Source: Gammaproteobacteria bacterium (lineage in GTDB: Bacteria; Pseudomonadota; Gammaproteobacteria; Pseudomonadales; Azotimanducaceae). From it: a stretch of 64,000 nt of DNA. The stretch spans positions 1-64,000 of the forward strand of contig NZGG01000005.1 in the NCBI GenBank assembly GCA_002690865.1. Direction: 5' to 3'. This document shows positions 43,793-52,578 of this stretch, piece after piece (position 1 is the first letter of the stretch; every line of letters begins with the position of its first letter). The notes beneath the pieces were generated by a model. That model was given only the letters and a program-made list of their open reading frames with translations. It was not told where the DNA came from and searched no databases. Position numbers and translations under genes: made by a program.

Positions 43793-44251
43793 CTATATTA
43801 TTTTAAATTCGCCTTTCATCAGACTCGAGTGGCCCGGGAATGAACAAAAGAAAGTGTAAGACTCTGAAGCACTCAGTCCTTCAAGGCTAAACGTAATGGA
43901 TGTTGACTCTCCACCTCCAATCAGAACAGTATGAGCAATAACCCTGTCATCATTATCCTTAACCGCTGTGGTGTAACCGCTGGCACTGGCGACCTTCATC
44001 CCATCCATAGCAACCGCGTTTTTATCTGCTGTTCTAGACAGTACCCAATTATGTCCCATAACGTTCTTTGGCATTTTACCACTATGAGAAAGGTTCAAAG
44101 TCACCGTACTACACGTGGATGGTACGCTTAGACTTGACGGCCATGTAAAGCCATCACCGGTTTCGACACTCAAATCGCATCCCCTAGCAAAGGTTGTGCC
44201 CGAAAGCAGCAACATGGCAATTCCAAAAACATGTAAAATCCTTTTTTTCAC
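43793..44251 (-). CDS. azu: Azurin
   Basis: The 152-residue protein has a signal peptide (M-K-K-R-I-L-H-V-F-G to F-A-R-G) and the azurin blue-copper site: H67 in M-G-H-N-W, C136 in F-F-C-S-F-P, H141 in P-G-H-S and M145 in L-M-K-G, with C25 and C47 for the usual disulfide. Azurin carries single electrons in the periplasm, for example between cytochromes and oxidases or peroxidases. The start is GTG with AGAGGTG upstream. It may receive or pass electrons to the dihaem peroxidase or oxidase encoded nearby. Confidence 0.95.
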   Translation of the reverse strand: MKKRILHVFGIAMLLLSGTTFARGCDLSVETGDGFTWPSSLSVPSTCSTVTLNLSHSGKMPKNVMGHNWVLSRTADKNAVAMDGMKVASASGYTTAVKDNDDRVIAHTVLIGGGESTSITFSLEGLSASESYTFFCSFPGHSSLMKGEFKII

Positions 44252-44388
44252 TAAACACCTCTTCTCTAAATGCTCTATTTTTAAATTTTCCTATTTCTCA
44301 GCCTCATGAGCTCTGATCTGAGATAGGGGTCAGTACAAATTACGCTGCCGTTACGACGCTGGATTCACGCGTAACATTAAATCGTCGG

Positions 44389-44712
44389 TCAATTATGTAC
44401 TATGTTACTTCCCCTTCCAAAAAATTTTAGCTTGAAAGGAAGAGTGAGACTTACAATAACTTTCCCGATAACACATCGTTTATCCATTGCCACGCCACAT
44501 ATTGAAGAACCCAGTCTCGAATTATCCCCAATAAGTTTTAGCGTTTTTCCATCTAATTGATTAATTCGCTTCACAACCAACCCAATGGCTCGGATATTTA
44601 CTACAACTAAATCCCCAGTACAAATCTCTGAATCACTCCTAATCAACAGGATATCCCTTGGTTTAATTGTGGGAAGCATACTGCTGCCAGAGGTTCTAAA
44701 TAATTTAAGCAT
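44389..44712 (-). CDS. sodX: Nickel-type superoxide dismutase maturation protease
   Basis: This 107-residue S26-family peptidase has the catalytic serine in S-G-S-S-M-L-P-T (S11) and a lysine in V-V-K-R-I-N near 52, with G-D-N-S-R-L-G-S near 68. It lacks a long membrane anchor, which matches SodX. SodX removes the propeptide of nickel SOD to expose the N-terminal histidine that binds nickel. The gene overlaps the end of sodN by eight bases, a typical arrangement. Confidence 0.92.
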   Translation of the reverse strand: MLKLFRTSGSSMLPTIKPRDILLIRSDSEICTGDLVVVNIRAIGLVVKRINQLDGKTLKLIGDNSRLGSSICGVAMDKRCVIGKVIVSLTLPFKLKFFGRGSNIVHN

Positions 44713-45175
44713 CTGAAAGGTTTGGTTGTATAAACCCTAACGCTGGAGGATAAGGCGCCACCACTAGTCTTGTTGAAACCTCTTTTGTTTCCCAAAACAT
44801 AGAAGCAAAATTATTAACTAAACCCAATAGCTTAATACCGTTCTCCGAATCGACTTCTTGCTTGCATTTTGAGCCAGTTTGCATAATCTGATGCACTGTC
44901 TCATGGATCGTTGGGCACATTTCGATCTGCGGGGCTTTAAAATAATCACCCCAGATGATATTTATTTCATGCTTAACAATCCGAGCTTGCTCTTCTTTTT
45001 CGAAAACCAATCGAGCAATAGTAGCCTCAGACTCTAACGAATATTCAGTACCTTTTGTTTCCGCAATTAGATCCATCAAACGAATGACGCTCAATGGTGC
45101 GATCTGAGCAAGAACTGGGTCGTAAATCTTACATGGGATATCACAATGCGCTTGCACATTTTTTATAGGAAACAT
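44705..45175 (-). CDS. sodN: Nickel superoxide dismutase
   Basis: From ATG 45175 (AGGAG five bases upstream) the 156-residue precursor starts M-F-P-I-K-N-V-Q-A, and cleavage before H10 would expose the nickel hook H-C-D-I-P-C-K-I-Y-D-P. H1, C2 and C6 of the mature protein bind Ni. The rest is the four-helix bundle with W-G-D-Y-F and C-P-T-I-H-E near 90. The enzyme dismutates superoxide, usually in the cytoplasm. The gene is coupled to sodX and preceded 14 bases upstream by a small membrane protein. Confidence 0.95.
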   Translation of the reverse strand: MFPIKNVQAHCDIPCKIYDPVLAQIAPLSVIRLMDLIAETKGTEYSLESEATIARLVFEKEEQARIVKHEINIIWGDYFKAPQIEMCPTIHETVHQIMQTGSKCKQEVDSENGIKLLGLVNNFASMFWETKEVSTRLVVAPYPPALGFIQPNLSDA

Positions 45176-45191
45176 CACAACTCCTGATTTA

Positions 45192-45440
45192 CTACGTTTT
45201 ACGCTTCAGGGTCGGCACTAACTCCTGGACCCATTCAAAGCAATGCTTACGAGTGGCCTTATCCTTTTTAACAAAGCGAGAAAACCTCTCCATTGCCACA
45301 GCAATTGATGCAAAAAAAATTCCTAGTGCCATCAACACCAATCCTAAGTTATCCAAATGCTCAGCAGCGAAGATCGAACCGTCGTGCGCAATCACACTAT
45401 GGCTGACAAGGCTGAGCAAGCTCGTGAATAAAATTTTCAT
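45192..45440 (-). CDS. Small signal-anchored protein at the head of the nickel-SOD operon
   Basis: The 82-residue protein has a signal-like N-terminus (M-K-I-L-F-T-S-L-L to V-I-A-H), a second hydrophobic helix (L-G-L-V-L-M-A-L-G-I-F-F-A) and a basic cytoplasmic tail with one cysteine (K-H-C-F-E-W). H-D-G-S and E-H-L-D precede the helix. No family is recognised. It lies 14-17 bases upstream of sodN and downstream of a Fur-box-like site, so a metal or superoxide-related role is plausible. GGTGGAGAAAG precedes the start. Confidence 0.72.
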   Translation of the reverse strand: MKILFTSLLSLVSHSVIAHDGSIFAAEHLDNLGLVLMALGIFFASIAVAMERFSRFVKKDKATRKHCFEWVQELVPTLKRKT

Positions 45441-45491
45441 CTTTCTCCACCTTCAGTTCGTAATTGGTCCATGTTATCAAAACTTGTATCA

Positions 45492-45510
45492 AATGATAAT
45501 GAGAATCATT
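45492..45510. promoter_or_regulatory. Fur-box-like operator
   Basis: GATAATGAGAATCATT at 45495-45510 (extended AATGATAATGAGAATCATT) matches the Fur consensus GATAATGATAATCATTATC at 15 of 19 positions when aligned from 45495. It lies 52 bases upstream of the nickel-SOD operon and 77 bases upstream of the divergent aldehyde dehydrogenase. Fur-type repressors (Fur, or the nickel-responsive Nur) commonly control SOD genes. It could act on either side. Confidence 0.7.
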
Positions 45511-45586
45511 CGTATTGTTGAGATTTATGTTACGATACCGCTTTAAACGCAACGCTTAGTTTTTTTTCAAGATTCGGGAGATAAAA

Positions 45587-47014
45587 ATGAGAGATTACAC
45601 AAAATTTTATATTAATGGAGAGTGGGTAGATCCTAGTTCTCCCAAAAGCTTGGGCGTCATCAACCCAGCAAGCGAAGAGGTCTGTGCCCAAATCGCTCTG
45701 GGTAATGATGAAGACGTTGATAAAGCAGTAGAGGCCGCACGGACCGCTTTTCAATATTATGGTTCAAGCGACCGAAAGTTCCGTATTGAGCTACTTAAGG
45801 AAATCATTGAGATATACAAAAAACGTGAGCAAGATTTAGCCGATGCGATCTCTGAAGAGATGGGAGCTCCTGCGAAGCTTGCTATCCAGGCGCAAGCATC
45901 CGCTGGCCTAGGTCACCTGTCCCAAGCATTAGAGGTTTTGGAAACCTTTGAGTTCGAAGAAGGTAGAGAGCCACACAGGGTTTTTAAAGAGCCGATCGGG
46001 GTTTGCGGGATGATCACACCTTGGAACTGGCCCGTTAATCAGATCGCCTGTAAGGTGGCACCCGCACTAGCGGTCGGCTGTACTATGGTATTGAAGCCAT
46101 CGGAAGTCGCACCCTTATCCGGCTACCTATTTTCCGAGATCATCCATGAGGCTGGGGTACCAAAAGGCGTGTACAATATGGTTAATGGCGACGGTGCCGG
46201 CGTTGGGACAGCACTTTCCAAGCACCCGGGGATCGATATGGTATCGTTTACCGGGTCTACGCGTGCCGGAACCCAAGTCGCTCAAAACGCAGCACCTACG
46301 GTTAAAAGAGTCACGCAGGAGTTGGGTGGAAAGTCTCCGAATATCATTCTTGATGATGCAAATCTTGAGCAAGCAGTCTCCCGAGGTGTCATGCACATGT
46401 ACAACAACACTGGTCAAAGCTGCAATGCTCCTAGCCGTATGCTAGTACCCGCACATAAGCTGGCGGAAGCTGAGCGAGTTGCCGCGCAAGTAACCGAAAA
46501 AGTAGTGGTCGGTGACCCAAAAGCCGAGGGTACAACGATGGGACCGGTCGTTTCTGAAGTGCAATTTGACAAAGTTCAGGGGCTTATCGAGAAAGGGATC
46601 GAAGAAGGAGCAAAACTTGTCACCGGAGGGCCGGGCCGTCCAGATGGAATCTCCAAGGGGTACTTTGTTAAGCCTACTGTGTTTTCAGAGGCCAATAATG
46701 ATATGACTATTGCCAGAGAGGAAATTTTTGGTCCAGTCCTGACCATGATCCCCTATAAGAGTGAAGAAGAAGCTATCGCGATAGCAAACGACACCGATTA
46801 TGGTCTAGCTGGTTATGTTCAAGGGGGCGATATAAGTCATGCTAGGAGTGTTGCTTCGAAGATCCGTGCTGGTAACGTTCACCTCAATGGAGCTGCACCA
46901 GGGCGAGATTTACCCTTCGGAGGATATAAACAGTCCGGTAATGGCAGAGAATGGGGACCGCACGGCTTTACGGATTACCTCGAAATTAAAGCAATTTCTG
47001 GTTACGAAGGATAA
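45587..47014 (+). CDS. Aldehyde dehydrogenase (NAD(P)-dependent)
   Basis: The 475-residue protein has the ALDH pattern: I-T-P-W-N-W-P near 144, F-T-G-S-T-R-A-G near 222, the general-base glutamate in E-L-G-G-K-S-P near 245, the catalytic cysteine in G-Q-S-C-N-A-P near 279, and E-E-I-F-G-P near 378. It oxidises aldehydes to acids. The length and lack of a leader suggest the cytoplasmic group 1 family. A 12-bp perfect stem-loop follows the stop by 19 bases. Confidence 0.94.
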   Translation: MRDYTKFYINGEWVDPSSPKSLGVINPASEEVCAQIALGNDEDVDKAVEAARTAFQYYGSSDRKFRIELLKEIIEIYKKREQDLADAISEEMGAPAKLAIQAQASAGLGHLSQALEVLETFEFEEGREPHRVFKEPIGVCGMITPWNWPVNQIACKVAPALAVGCTMVLKPSEVAPLSGYLFSEIIHEAGVPKGVYNMVNGDGAGVGTALSKHPGIDMVSFTGSTRAGTQVAQNAAPTVKRVTQELGGKSPNIILDDANLEQAVSRGVMHMYNNTGQSCNAPSRMLVPAHKLAEAERVAAQVTEKVVVGDPKAEGTTMGPVVSEVQFDKVQGLIEKGIEEGAKLVTGGPGRPDGISKGYFVKPTVFSEANNDMTIAREEIFGPVLTMIPYKSEEEAIAIANDTDYGLAGYVQGGDISHARSVASKIRAGNVHLNGAAPGRDLPFGGYKQSGNGREWGPHGFTDYLEIKAISGYEG

Positions 47015-47033
47015 TCCAACAGCTGTCTCCTAG

Positions 47034-47068
47034 GATGCAGTGGAGGACTTTTCTCGCTCCACTGCATC
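47034..47068 (+). terminator. Strong stem-loop after the aldehyde dehydrogenase gene
   Basis: GATGCAGTGGAG (47034-47045) pairs perfectly with CTCCACTGCATC (47057-47068) across an 11-base loop. It begins 19 bases after the stop codon. The expected run of T after the stem is absent (ATTAACGG follows), so termination may need another factor, or the hairpin may protect the 3' end. Confidence 0.5.
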
Positions 47069-47169
47069 ATTAACGGTTCTTACCTTAGATTTTGGGTCGT
47101 ATACCCGAAATTGTCATAGGACTTTAATTAAAGTCTCAAAAAAGAAATAAGCAAAATGGAGGTTGCAAA

Positions 47170-47382
47170 GTGCTTTCTAGAAATGTCCTGATGTCTAGCA
47201 GTATGGGTGGAAGCCTAATGAGGACTGTGGTTTATACCTTAGGACATTTTATAATTGCGGCTGCCTGTATAATGTACGTTACCAGTGCTAGCTTTGATGC
47301 AGCAATCACAAATGCTATCGATGAACCATTACAGAACAGTGTTTGATATTTTGTATTGGACAAGTGCTGGACAGCAAATTAG
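47170..47382 (+). pseudogene. DUF2061-like small membrane protein with an in-frame TGA
   Basis: GGAGG at 47158-47162 sits seven bases before GTG 47170, an excellent initiation site. The frame encodes 58 residues with the DUF2061-like pattern M-R-T-V-V-Y-T-L-G-H-F-I-I-A-A near 17-31 and D-E-P-L-Q-N-S-V near 51-58, then TGA at 47344-47346. In the same frame after the TGA, Y-F-V-L-D-K-C-W-T-A-N runs to TAG (47380-47382) and matches the family's expected aromatic-rich C-terminus. One substitution explains the break; readthrough is not excluded. The N-terminal part alone may still be made. Confidence 0.6.
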
Positions 47383-47457
47383 CCCTCAAAACATCGCATT
47401 AAGTAACTTTGTACCCTCTAACAGCCAAGGTCGCTCAATAATTACTGTTTCTCGGAA

Positions 47458-47805
47458 TTAATGGTGAGGTGTGGAAAACGTAACCTCAGGGGGACTGAAA
47501 AAATATTCCCGTAAACCTTCCGTGTAACTACCTTCAATTGCCATAAGCCCAATAAACACTATCAATACAACAGGCGGCCCTAGAATAGCTGTCGCTAAGG
47601 AAAGCCTCTCCCATTGCATATGCATGAATACAGCAATAATAATGCCGGCTTTCAAAAACATAAATAGTAGAATTAAGCTCCAGCGCAGGATCCCTTGGAA
47701 TCCCGCGATGTCCACCATATATGAAAAGGCACTTAGTACAAATAGTAGCAACCAAATCCACAAGTAAATGGCTATGGGGTGCTGCTGACCCTCTTCTGAT
47801 GACAT
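47458..47805 (-). CDS. Cytochrome c oxidase subunit IV-like (COX4_pro)
   Basis: This 115-residue protein has three membrane helices and the prokaryotic subunit IV pattern: H-P-I-A-I-Y-L-W-I-W near 9-18, F-L-K-A-G-I-I-I-A-V-F-M-H near 48-61. It is a small structural subunit of haem-copper oxidases. It is the last gene of the minus-strand cox operon, nine bases after the subunit III gene. Confidence 0.9.
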   Translation of the reverse strand: MSSEEGQQHPIAIYLWIWLLLFVLSAFSYMVDIAGFQGILRWSLILLFMFLKAGIIIAVFMHMQWERLSLATAILGPPVVLIVFIGLMAIEGSYTEGLREYFFSPPEVTFSTPHH

Positions 47806-47814
47806 ATTAATTCC

Positions 47815-48498
47815 TTACCAAAGATAAAAGAAAGCGAATATAAAGACCCAAACGAGGTCAACAAAGTGCCAATAGAGACCCACTATCTCGACAGCTTCAT
47901 AATTATCTATGCGATCATAATCACCCCGCCGAACTTTCAAGATTATGCATATTAAGTAGATAACACCACCCGTGACATGGAGTCCATGAAACCCTGTAAT
48001 CATAAAGAAACAGGAACCGAATTGGGCTGCTCCGAAGGGATTACCCCATGGTCGCACTCCTTCTTCTATGAGTTTGCTCCACTCAAAGGCTTGCATTCCG
48101 ACAAAGGAGACCCCCAAAAGCGCCGTAGCTGTCATTAACCAAACGACTACTTTTCTATTCTTTCTATAACCAAAATTAACAGCCATGGCCATGGTCCCGC
48201 TACTGGTTATCAGGATGAACGTCATGATCGCAATTAATAGCAAGGGCACTGGGTAACCGAAAGCCTCTAATGCGAATACTTGACTAGGATTTGGCCAAGG
48301 TACAGTGGTAGTAATTCTTACCTTCATATAGGAGATAAGAAAACAGCTGAAGATAAAGGTGTCGCTTAACAAGAAGATCCACATCATTGCCTTGCCCCAG
48401 GGGGCATGGAAGGTTTGCTTGTCCGAGGACCAATCTTGAGTGAATCCTGATGTACCCTCTTTTAATTCATCGGGGCTTGATGCAACGCTCTCGCTCAT
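47815..48498 (-). CDS. Cytochrome c oxidase subunit III
   Basis: From ATG 48498 (GGAACA upstream) the protein has 227 residues; a longer frame would overlap the preceding gene. It shows the CoxC pattern: W-G-K-A-M-M-W-I-F-L-L-S-D near 32-45, M-Q-A-F-E-W near 127, F-F-M-I-T-G-F-H-G-L-H-V near 155 and W-H-F-V-D-L-V-W near 210. Subunit III stabilises the oxidase core. The preceding gene encodes a second, related subunit, so the operon has two subunit III-like proteins. Confidence 0.92.
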   Translation of the reverse strand: MSESVASSPDELKEGTSGFTQDWSSDKQTFHAPWGKAMMWIFLLSDTFIFSCFLISYMKVRITTTVPWPNPSQVFALEAFGYPVPLLLIAIMTFILITSSGTMAMAVNFGYRKNRKVVVWLMTATALLGVSFVGMQAFEWSKLIEEGVRPWGNPFGAAQFGSCFFMITGFHGLHVTGGVIYLICIILKVRRGDYDRIDNYEAVEIVGLYWHFVDLVWVFIFAFFYLW

Positions 48499-48514
48499 GA
48501 TATTTGTTCCAAAA

Positions 48515-49177
48515 TTATGTGGATAGCAGTAAGGCGAACAATACAAGCCAAACAATTAGAAGGAAGTGCCAATAAGTTCTGCACAACTCAACACTCATCT
48601 TTGCTTTTTCGACATCTACTTCAGTAAAAACCCGAAACGTCGCCCGCGTCCAAACCCACAAACCGCCAAATAGATGCAGAGCATGCAAAGCCGTAAACAG
48701 GAAGAAAAATGAATTAGCAGGATTTGTATTTAGATAATAACCGGCAGCCCACAGCTGCTGCCAAGCAGCATACTGACCCCAAATGAAGCCAAAAGTAAAA
48801 ACCCCGGTAGCCAACAACATCGCCTTATAAGTTGTTTTATTAATAGTACGCGTACACCAATGCACAGATACACTGGCAAGCATTAAAATCCCAGTGTTAA
48901 ACCACAGCGAACTTGGCTCAGTCAAAGGAGACCAATCATTTAACTCCATACGAGTGAAGTATGCGCTGATAAATAATGCAAAAAGACTGGTAACGACAGC
49001 TAGGAAGGCAAATAGCGCGGTATTTGCCGTGGCGAGGCCCCCACCGATAGTTTCACGGTCATCAGCCTCAGTTCCTTCCTCTACCCAAGGTTTGTCAAAA
49101 ATCCGCTGACGCCAAAGCCACCAGTAAGAAATAGCAACCGCCGTAAATATAAAAGCCAGTATTGAAATCGCTTCCAT
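48515..49177 (-). CDS. Second cytochrome c oxidase subunit III-like protein
   Basis: The 220-residue membrane protein resembles CoxC but is more divergent, with an N-terminal extra helix and W-G-Q-Y-A-A-W-Q-Q-L near 135, T-A-L-H-A-L-H-L-F-G-G near 160, and Y-W-H-F-L-L-I-V-W near 202. It lies two bases after coxA. Tandem CoxC-like proteins are common in this type of gammaproteobacterial oxidase operon. It is probably a structural subunit. Confidence 0.88.
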   Translation of the reverse strand: MEAISILAFIFTAVAISYWWLWRQRIFDKPWVEEGTEADDRETIGGGLATANTALFAFLAVVTSLFALFISAYFTRMELNDWSPLTEPSSLWFNTGILMLASVSVHWCTRTINKTTYKAMLLATGVFTFGFIWGQYAAWQQLWAAGYYLNTNPANSFFFLFTALHALHLFGGLWVWTRATFRVFTEVDVEKAKMSVELCRTYWHFLLIVWLVLFALLLST

Positions 49178-49179
49178 AC

Positions 49180-50922
49180 CTAGAACTCTATCTTTTCGCC
49201 AGGTCTAGGAGGGGTATTCTGAGGAATAAAATCCTTCTCTGCACCTGGTACGCTGTAGTCATAAGCCCAACGGTAAACACCTGGCAGCTCCTTACCCCAG
49301 TTACCATGAGCTGGAGGATTTTCAGGAGTTTGCCATTCCAAAGTAGTCGCACCCCAGGGGTTTGGATCCGACTTCCGCCCGTACATTAGACTCCAAATCA
49401 CATTAATAAAGAACAGGAGTTGGACTACAGCAACGAACAAAGCAGCTGTTGAGATCTGTGTATTAAGCATCAAAGCTGAATTTGGAATGAAGTCAATACC
49501 TTCGTATGCATAATAGCGTCTTGGAACACCCAGGAAACCTAGGTAATGCATAGGCAGATATATCGCATAACACCCCAGGAAAGTGAGCCAGAAATGAAAC
49601 TTACCTAACGTTGCGTTATACATCTTTCCAGTAATTTTTGGGAACCAATGGTAAAGAGCGCCATAAATAACTAGAACTGGAGACACACCCATCACCATAT
49701 GGAAATGCGCTACAACGAAATAGGTATCGGACAAGGGTAAATCAATTACGACATTCCCTAGGAATAAGCCTGTTAATCCACCATGTATAAAAGTAAAAAT
49801 AAAACCAATAGAAAATAACATCGGCACCCTAAGATGGATGTTGCCTTGCCAAAGTGTTAATACCCAATTGTAAACTTTGATAGCTGTTGGTACTGCGATA
49901 ATCAAAGTGGTCGTTGCAAAGAAAAATCCAAAGTATGGATTCATTCCGCTAACGTACATATGATGGGCCCAAACGATAAAGCTAAGCCCTCCAATGATGA
50001 CAATAGCCCAGACCATCATTCGGTAGCCAAAAATATTTTTACGTGCATGTACACTAAGCAAATCAGAGACAATCCCAAATGCCGGTAGTGCTACGATATA
50101 CACCTCTGGATGTCCAAAGAACCAAAACAAATGCTGGAATAATACAGGACTGCCACCCTGATGTTCTTGCAGCTCTCCCATAGATACCAAGGCGGGCATG
50201 AAGAAACTCGTGCCAATCAAATTATCTAAAGTCATCATAATCGCGCTAACTAACAACGCCGGGAAGGCAAGCAAGCCAAGTACGGTCGCTGTCAAGATAC
50301 CCCAGATAGATAAGGGAAGACGCATCAGTGTTAAACCACGAGTCCGCGCTTGAAGGACGGTTGTGACATAGTTCAATCCGCCCATAGTGAATGCGATGAT
50401 AAAGACACCCAGCGAAATCAGCATAAGGAGGATACCCCAGTCAGCACCTGGCGTACCAAACAAGATAGCTTGAGGCGGATATAAGGTCCACCCTGCCCCA
50501 GTTGGCCCTCCCGGAACGAAGAAGCTAGCCATTAATATGACTACCGATAACAAATAAAACCAAAAACTCAGCATATTCATGAAAGGGAAAACCATGTCAC
50601 GCGCCCCAATCATGAGGGGAATAAGGTAATTACCGAACCCTCCGAGGAATAAAGCAGTAAGAAGATATACCACCATGATCATTCCATGCATGGTGACGTA
50701 CTGATAATACTCACTCGGCGTTATAATGGAAAAAGTATCGGGAAAACCGAGTTGCAGCCTCATAAAGGCGGAAAGGACGAGTGCTACAACTCCCACTGCG
50801 ATTGCCGTTAAGCCATATTGAATAGCGATAACCTTATGATCTTGACTCCAAACATATTTGGTAACCCAACTATGTGGGTGAGCAAAATCATGCTCCCTGT
50901 CGGTATAAGCAACATAAGCCAT
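49180..50922 (-). CDS. ctaD: Cytochrome c oxidase subunit I
   Basis: The 580-residue protein has twelve membrane helices and the haem-copper ligands: M-H-G-M-I near 78 (low-spin haem His), W-F-F-G-H-P-E-V-Y near 258-266 (Cu-B His, cross-linked Tyr and the Glu of A1-type K/D-channel oxidases), A-H-H-M-Y near 308, and A-H-F-H-M-V-M near 400. It reduces oxygen to water and pumps protons. It starts at the stop of the subunit II gene (one base shared at 50922). Confidence 0.97.
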   Translation of the reverse strand: MAYVAYTDREHDFAHPHSWVTKYVWSQDHKVIAIQYGLTAIAVGVVALVLSAFMRLQLGFPDTFSIITPSEYYQYVTMHGMIMVVYLLTALFLGGFGNYLIPLMIGARDMVFPFMNMLSFWFYLLSVVILMASFFVPGGPTGAGWTLYPPQAILFGTPGADWGILLMLISLGVFIIAFTMGGLNYVTTVLQARTRGLTLMRLPLSIWGILTATVLGLLAFPALLVSAIMMTLDNLIGTSFFMPALVSMGELQEHQGGSPVLFQHLFWFFGHPEVYIVALPAFGIVSDLLSVHARKNIFGYRMMVWAIVIIGGLSFIVWAHHMYVSGMNPYFGFFFATTTLIIAVPTAIKVYNWVLTLWQGNIHLRVPMLFSIGFIFTFIHGGLTGLFLGNVVIDLPLSDTYFVVAHFHMVMGVSPVLVIYGALYHWFPKITGKMYNATLGKFHFWLTFLGCYAIYLPMHYLGFLGVPRRYYAYEGIDFIPNSALMLNTQISTAALFVAVVQLLFFINVIWSLMYGRKSDPNPWGATTLEWQTPENPPAHGNWGKELPGVYRWAYDYSVPGAEKDFIPQNTPPRPGEKIEF

Positions 50923-52346
50923 TATTCTTCAACTCCTTCTCTTTGCGCCAGCGCTAACTGCTCACCGGGCATCTGTGTTGGTAATTTATTCATAAACGCT
51001 AAGATATCCTTCATATCCTTCTCGCTTCTTAACATACGTGCCATACTCATCATCTGATGACCAAATCGGTCGTCATCATGGGCCCCTCTGATTCCTTTCT
51101 TAAAATGCTCGAGTTGGCGTCGTACATACCAGTCTTCCTGGCCACTCAGTTTGGGCGAATGCGTAGCATAGTTTCCCTGACCTTCCATTCCATGGCATGT
51201 CCCACAGGTTGTCCAAAGCTTTTCACCGCGCTCCACATTTCCAATGACAATTGAATCACTAGGAGTCGATGGGAACGTCGTTATGTAGGCGCTGACATCT
51301 CGTATTGCTGAATCGTCGACTAGCATGCCCGCTATCGCAACCATCTGTTGACCATAAATATCATCTGGATGCGAACCGCGTATACCTTTCTTAAAATTGT
51401 GTAGCTGCTGCTCAAGATACCAAGATGACATTCCTGTCAATTTGGGCGAATTAAGCGCTACGTTGCCTTCTCCGCTCTGACCATGGCATCCTGAGCAAAC
51501 TGCATACAAGCCCTCGCCTAGTTCGGGGTCAGCAGCCGGAATCGCTTGCGTTTCAGCGAAAGTCATCTGCTCTGACTGCCACGCATTGAAATCTTCTAAG
51601 GTGTCTACTACTACCTTCCCTCGCATCGTAAAATGGGCTAAACCACACAGCTCTTCACAGAGAACGTCATAGGTCCCAGTCTTGGTTGGGGTGAACCACA
51701 GGTATGAAACCAAGCCGGGGACAAGATCCATTTTTACTCGGAACTCTGCGACGGCGAAATCATGCAAAACGTCTTTGGAACGCAGATTTAGTTTCACCGG
51801 CTTATCTATTGGTATATGAACAATTCCTGTATCGATAATTAAATCGTCCTGACCAAACGGATCCTTGGGGTTAATACCCAAAGGATTAGAAATACTTATG
51901 AGGGAAGCGTCTGATGTTCCCAGCTTATTATCTTTACCAGGAAGACGATACGTCCAGCGCCATTGCTCACCTAACACCTCCATTTCCCAGGCTTCATCAG
52001 GAACGTGAACGAATTCGTTCCAGACGTAAAGCCCAGGCGCTAGCATCGCTGCCACACCAATCGCTGTAAAAACAGTCAACCAAAGCTCAAGCTTTGGGTT
52101 TTCAGGTTCGTATTTAGCGGGTTTGGAATCTTCGCCCCGATTCCGGTACTTGACCACGGCATACGCCATAAAGAGGTTGACAGCCACAAAAACAAATCCT
52201 GTCACCCAAAATGTGATATCCAATGTTAAATCTATTTGATCCCAGTGAGAGGCTCTAGGCAAGAACCACCAGCCTAAACTAGGACTCCAAAGATGGAATG
52301 CTATCGATCCAACGACCAACAACATAAATACAATAGCGACGAGCAT
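50922..52346 (-). CDS. ctaC: Cytochrome c oxidase subunit II with two C-terminal cytochrome c domains
   Basis: This 474-residue protein joins the CuA subunit with two c-type cytochromes. Two N-terminal helices (residues 1-65) anchor it; the CuA site has H195 (V-L-H-D-F), C230, C234, H238 and M241 (C-E-E-L-C-G-L-A-H-F-T-M). Haem motifs C-S-G-C-H at 284-288 and C-G-T-C-H at 381-385 follow, in two similar repeats each ending with a methionine-rich region. Extra haems let the oxidase take electrons directly from soluble donors such as azurin or cytochrome c. It leads the operon. Confidence 0.96.
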   Translation of the reverse strand: MLVAIVFMLLVVGSIAFHLWSPSLGWWFLPRASHWDQIDLTLDITFWVTGFVFVAVNLFMAYAVVKYRNRGEDSKPAKYEPENPKLELWLTVFTAIGVAAMLAPGLYVWNEFVHVPDEAWEMEVLGEQWRWTYRLPGKDNKLGTSDASLISISNPLGINPKDPFGQDDLIIDTGIVHIPIDKPVKLNLRSKDVLHDFAVAEFRVKMDLVPGLVSYLWFTPTKTGTYDVLCEELCGLAHFTMRGKVVVDTLEDFNAWQSEQMTFAETQAIPAADPELGEGLYAVCSGCHGQSGEGNVALNSPKLTGMSSWYLEQQLHNFKKGIRGSHPDDIYGQQMVAIAGMLVDDSAIRDVSAYITTFPSTPSDSIVIGNVERGEKLWTTCGTCHGMEGQGNYATHSPKLSGQEDWYVRRQLEHFKKGIRGAHDDDRFGHQMMSMARMLRSEKDMKDILAFMNKLPTQMPGEQLALAQREGVEE

Positions 52347-52457
52347 ACTTCTCCCTCTCAGAAAAACTCTGACAAAAAAGTGTGGTTAGTTCCTAATTTT
52401 TAGTGCCGTTTTAAAGACTTTGAGCAACCGTTCTTGGCAAGGTGATAACAAAATGCC

Positions 52458-52485
52458 ATTGTACGTTTAGACTAATCGAAGTCAA
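52458..52485 (-). promoter_or_regulatory. Probable sigma-70 promoter of the cox operon
   Basis: On the minus strand TTGACT (52485-52480) and TACAAT (52463-52458) are separated by 16 bases, close to the sigma-70 consensus. The start site would lie near 52451, giving a leader of about 105 bases before the subunit II start. A TCAGA/TCTGA stem precedes the GAGGGAG ribosome binding site in that leader. Confidence 0.5.
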
Positions 52486-52578
52486 CAATTCAGAGGTGTT
52501 TTTGACATAGAATGTGCCACTTTTTTAACCCTAAGAATCAGGTCTAACATCAGACCAGTCTTTCCGTCTAAGCATTAG

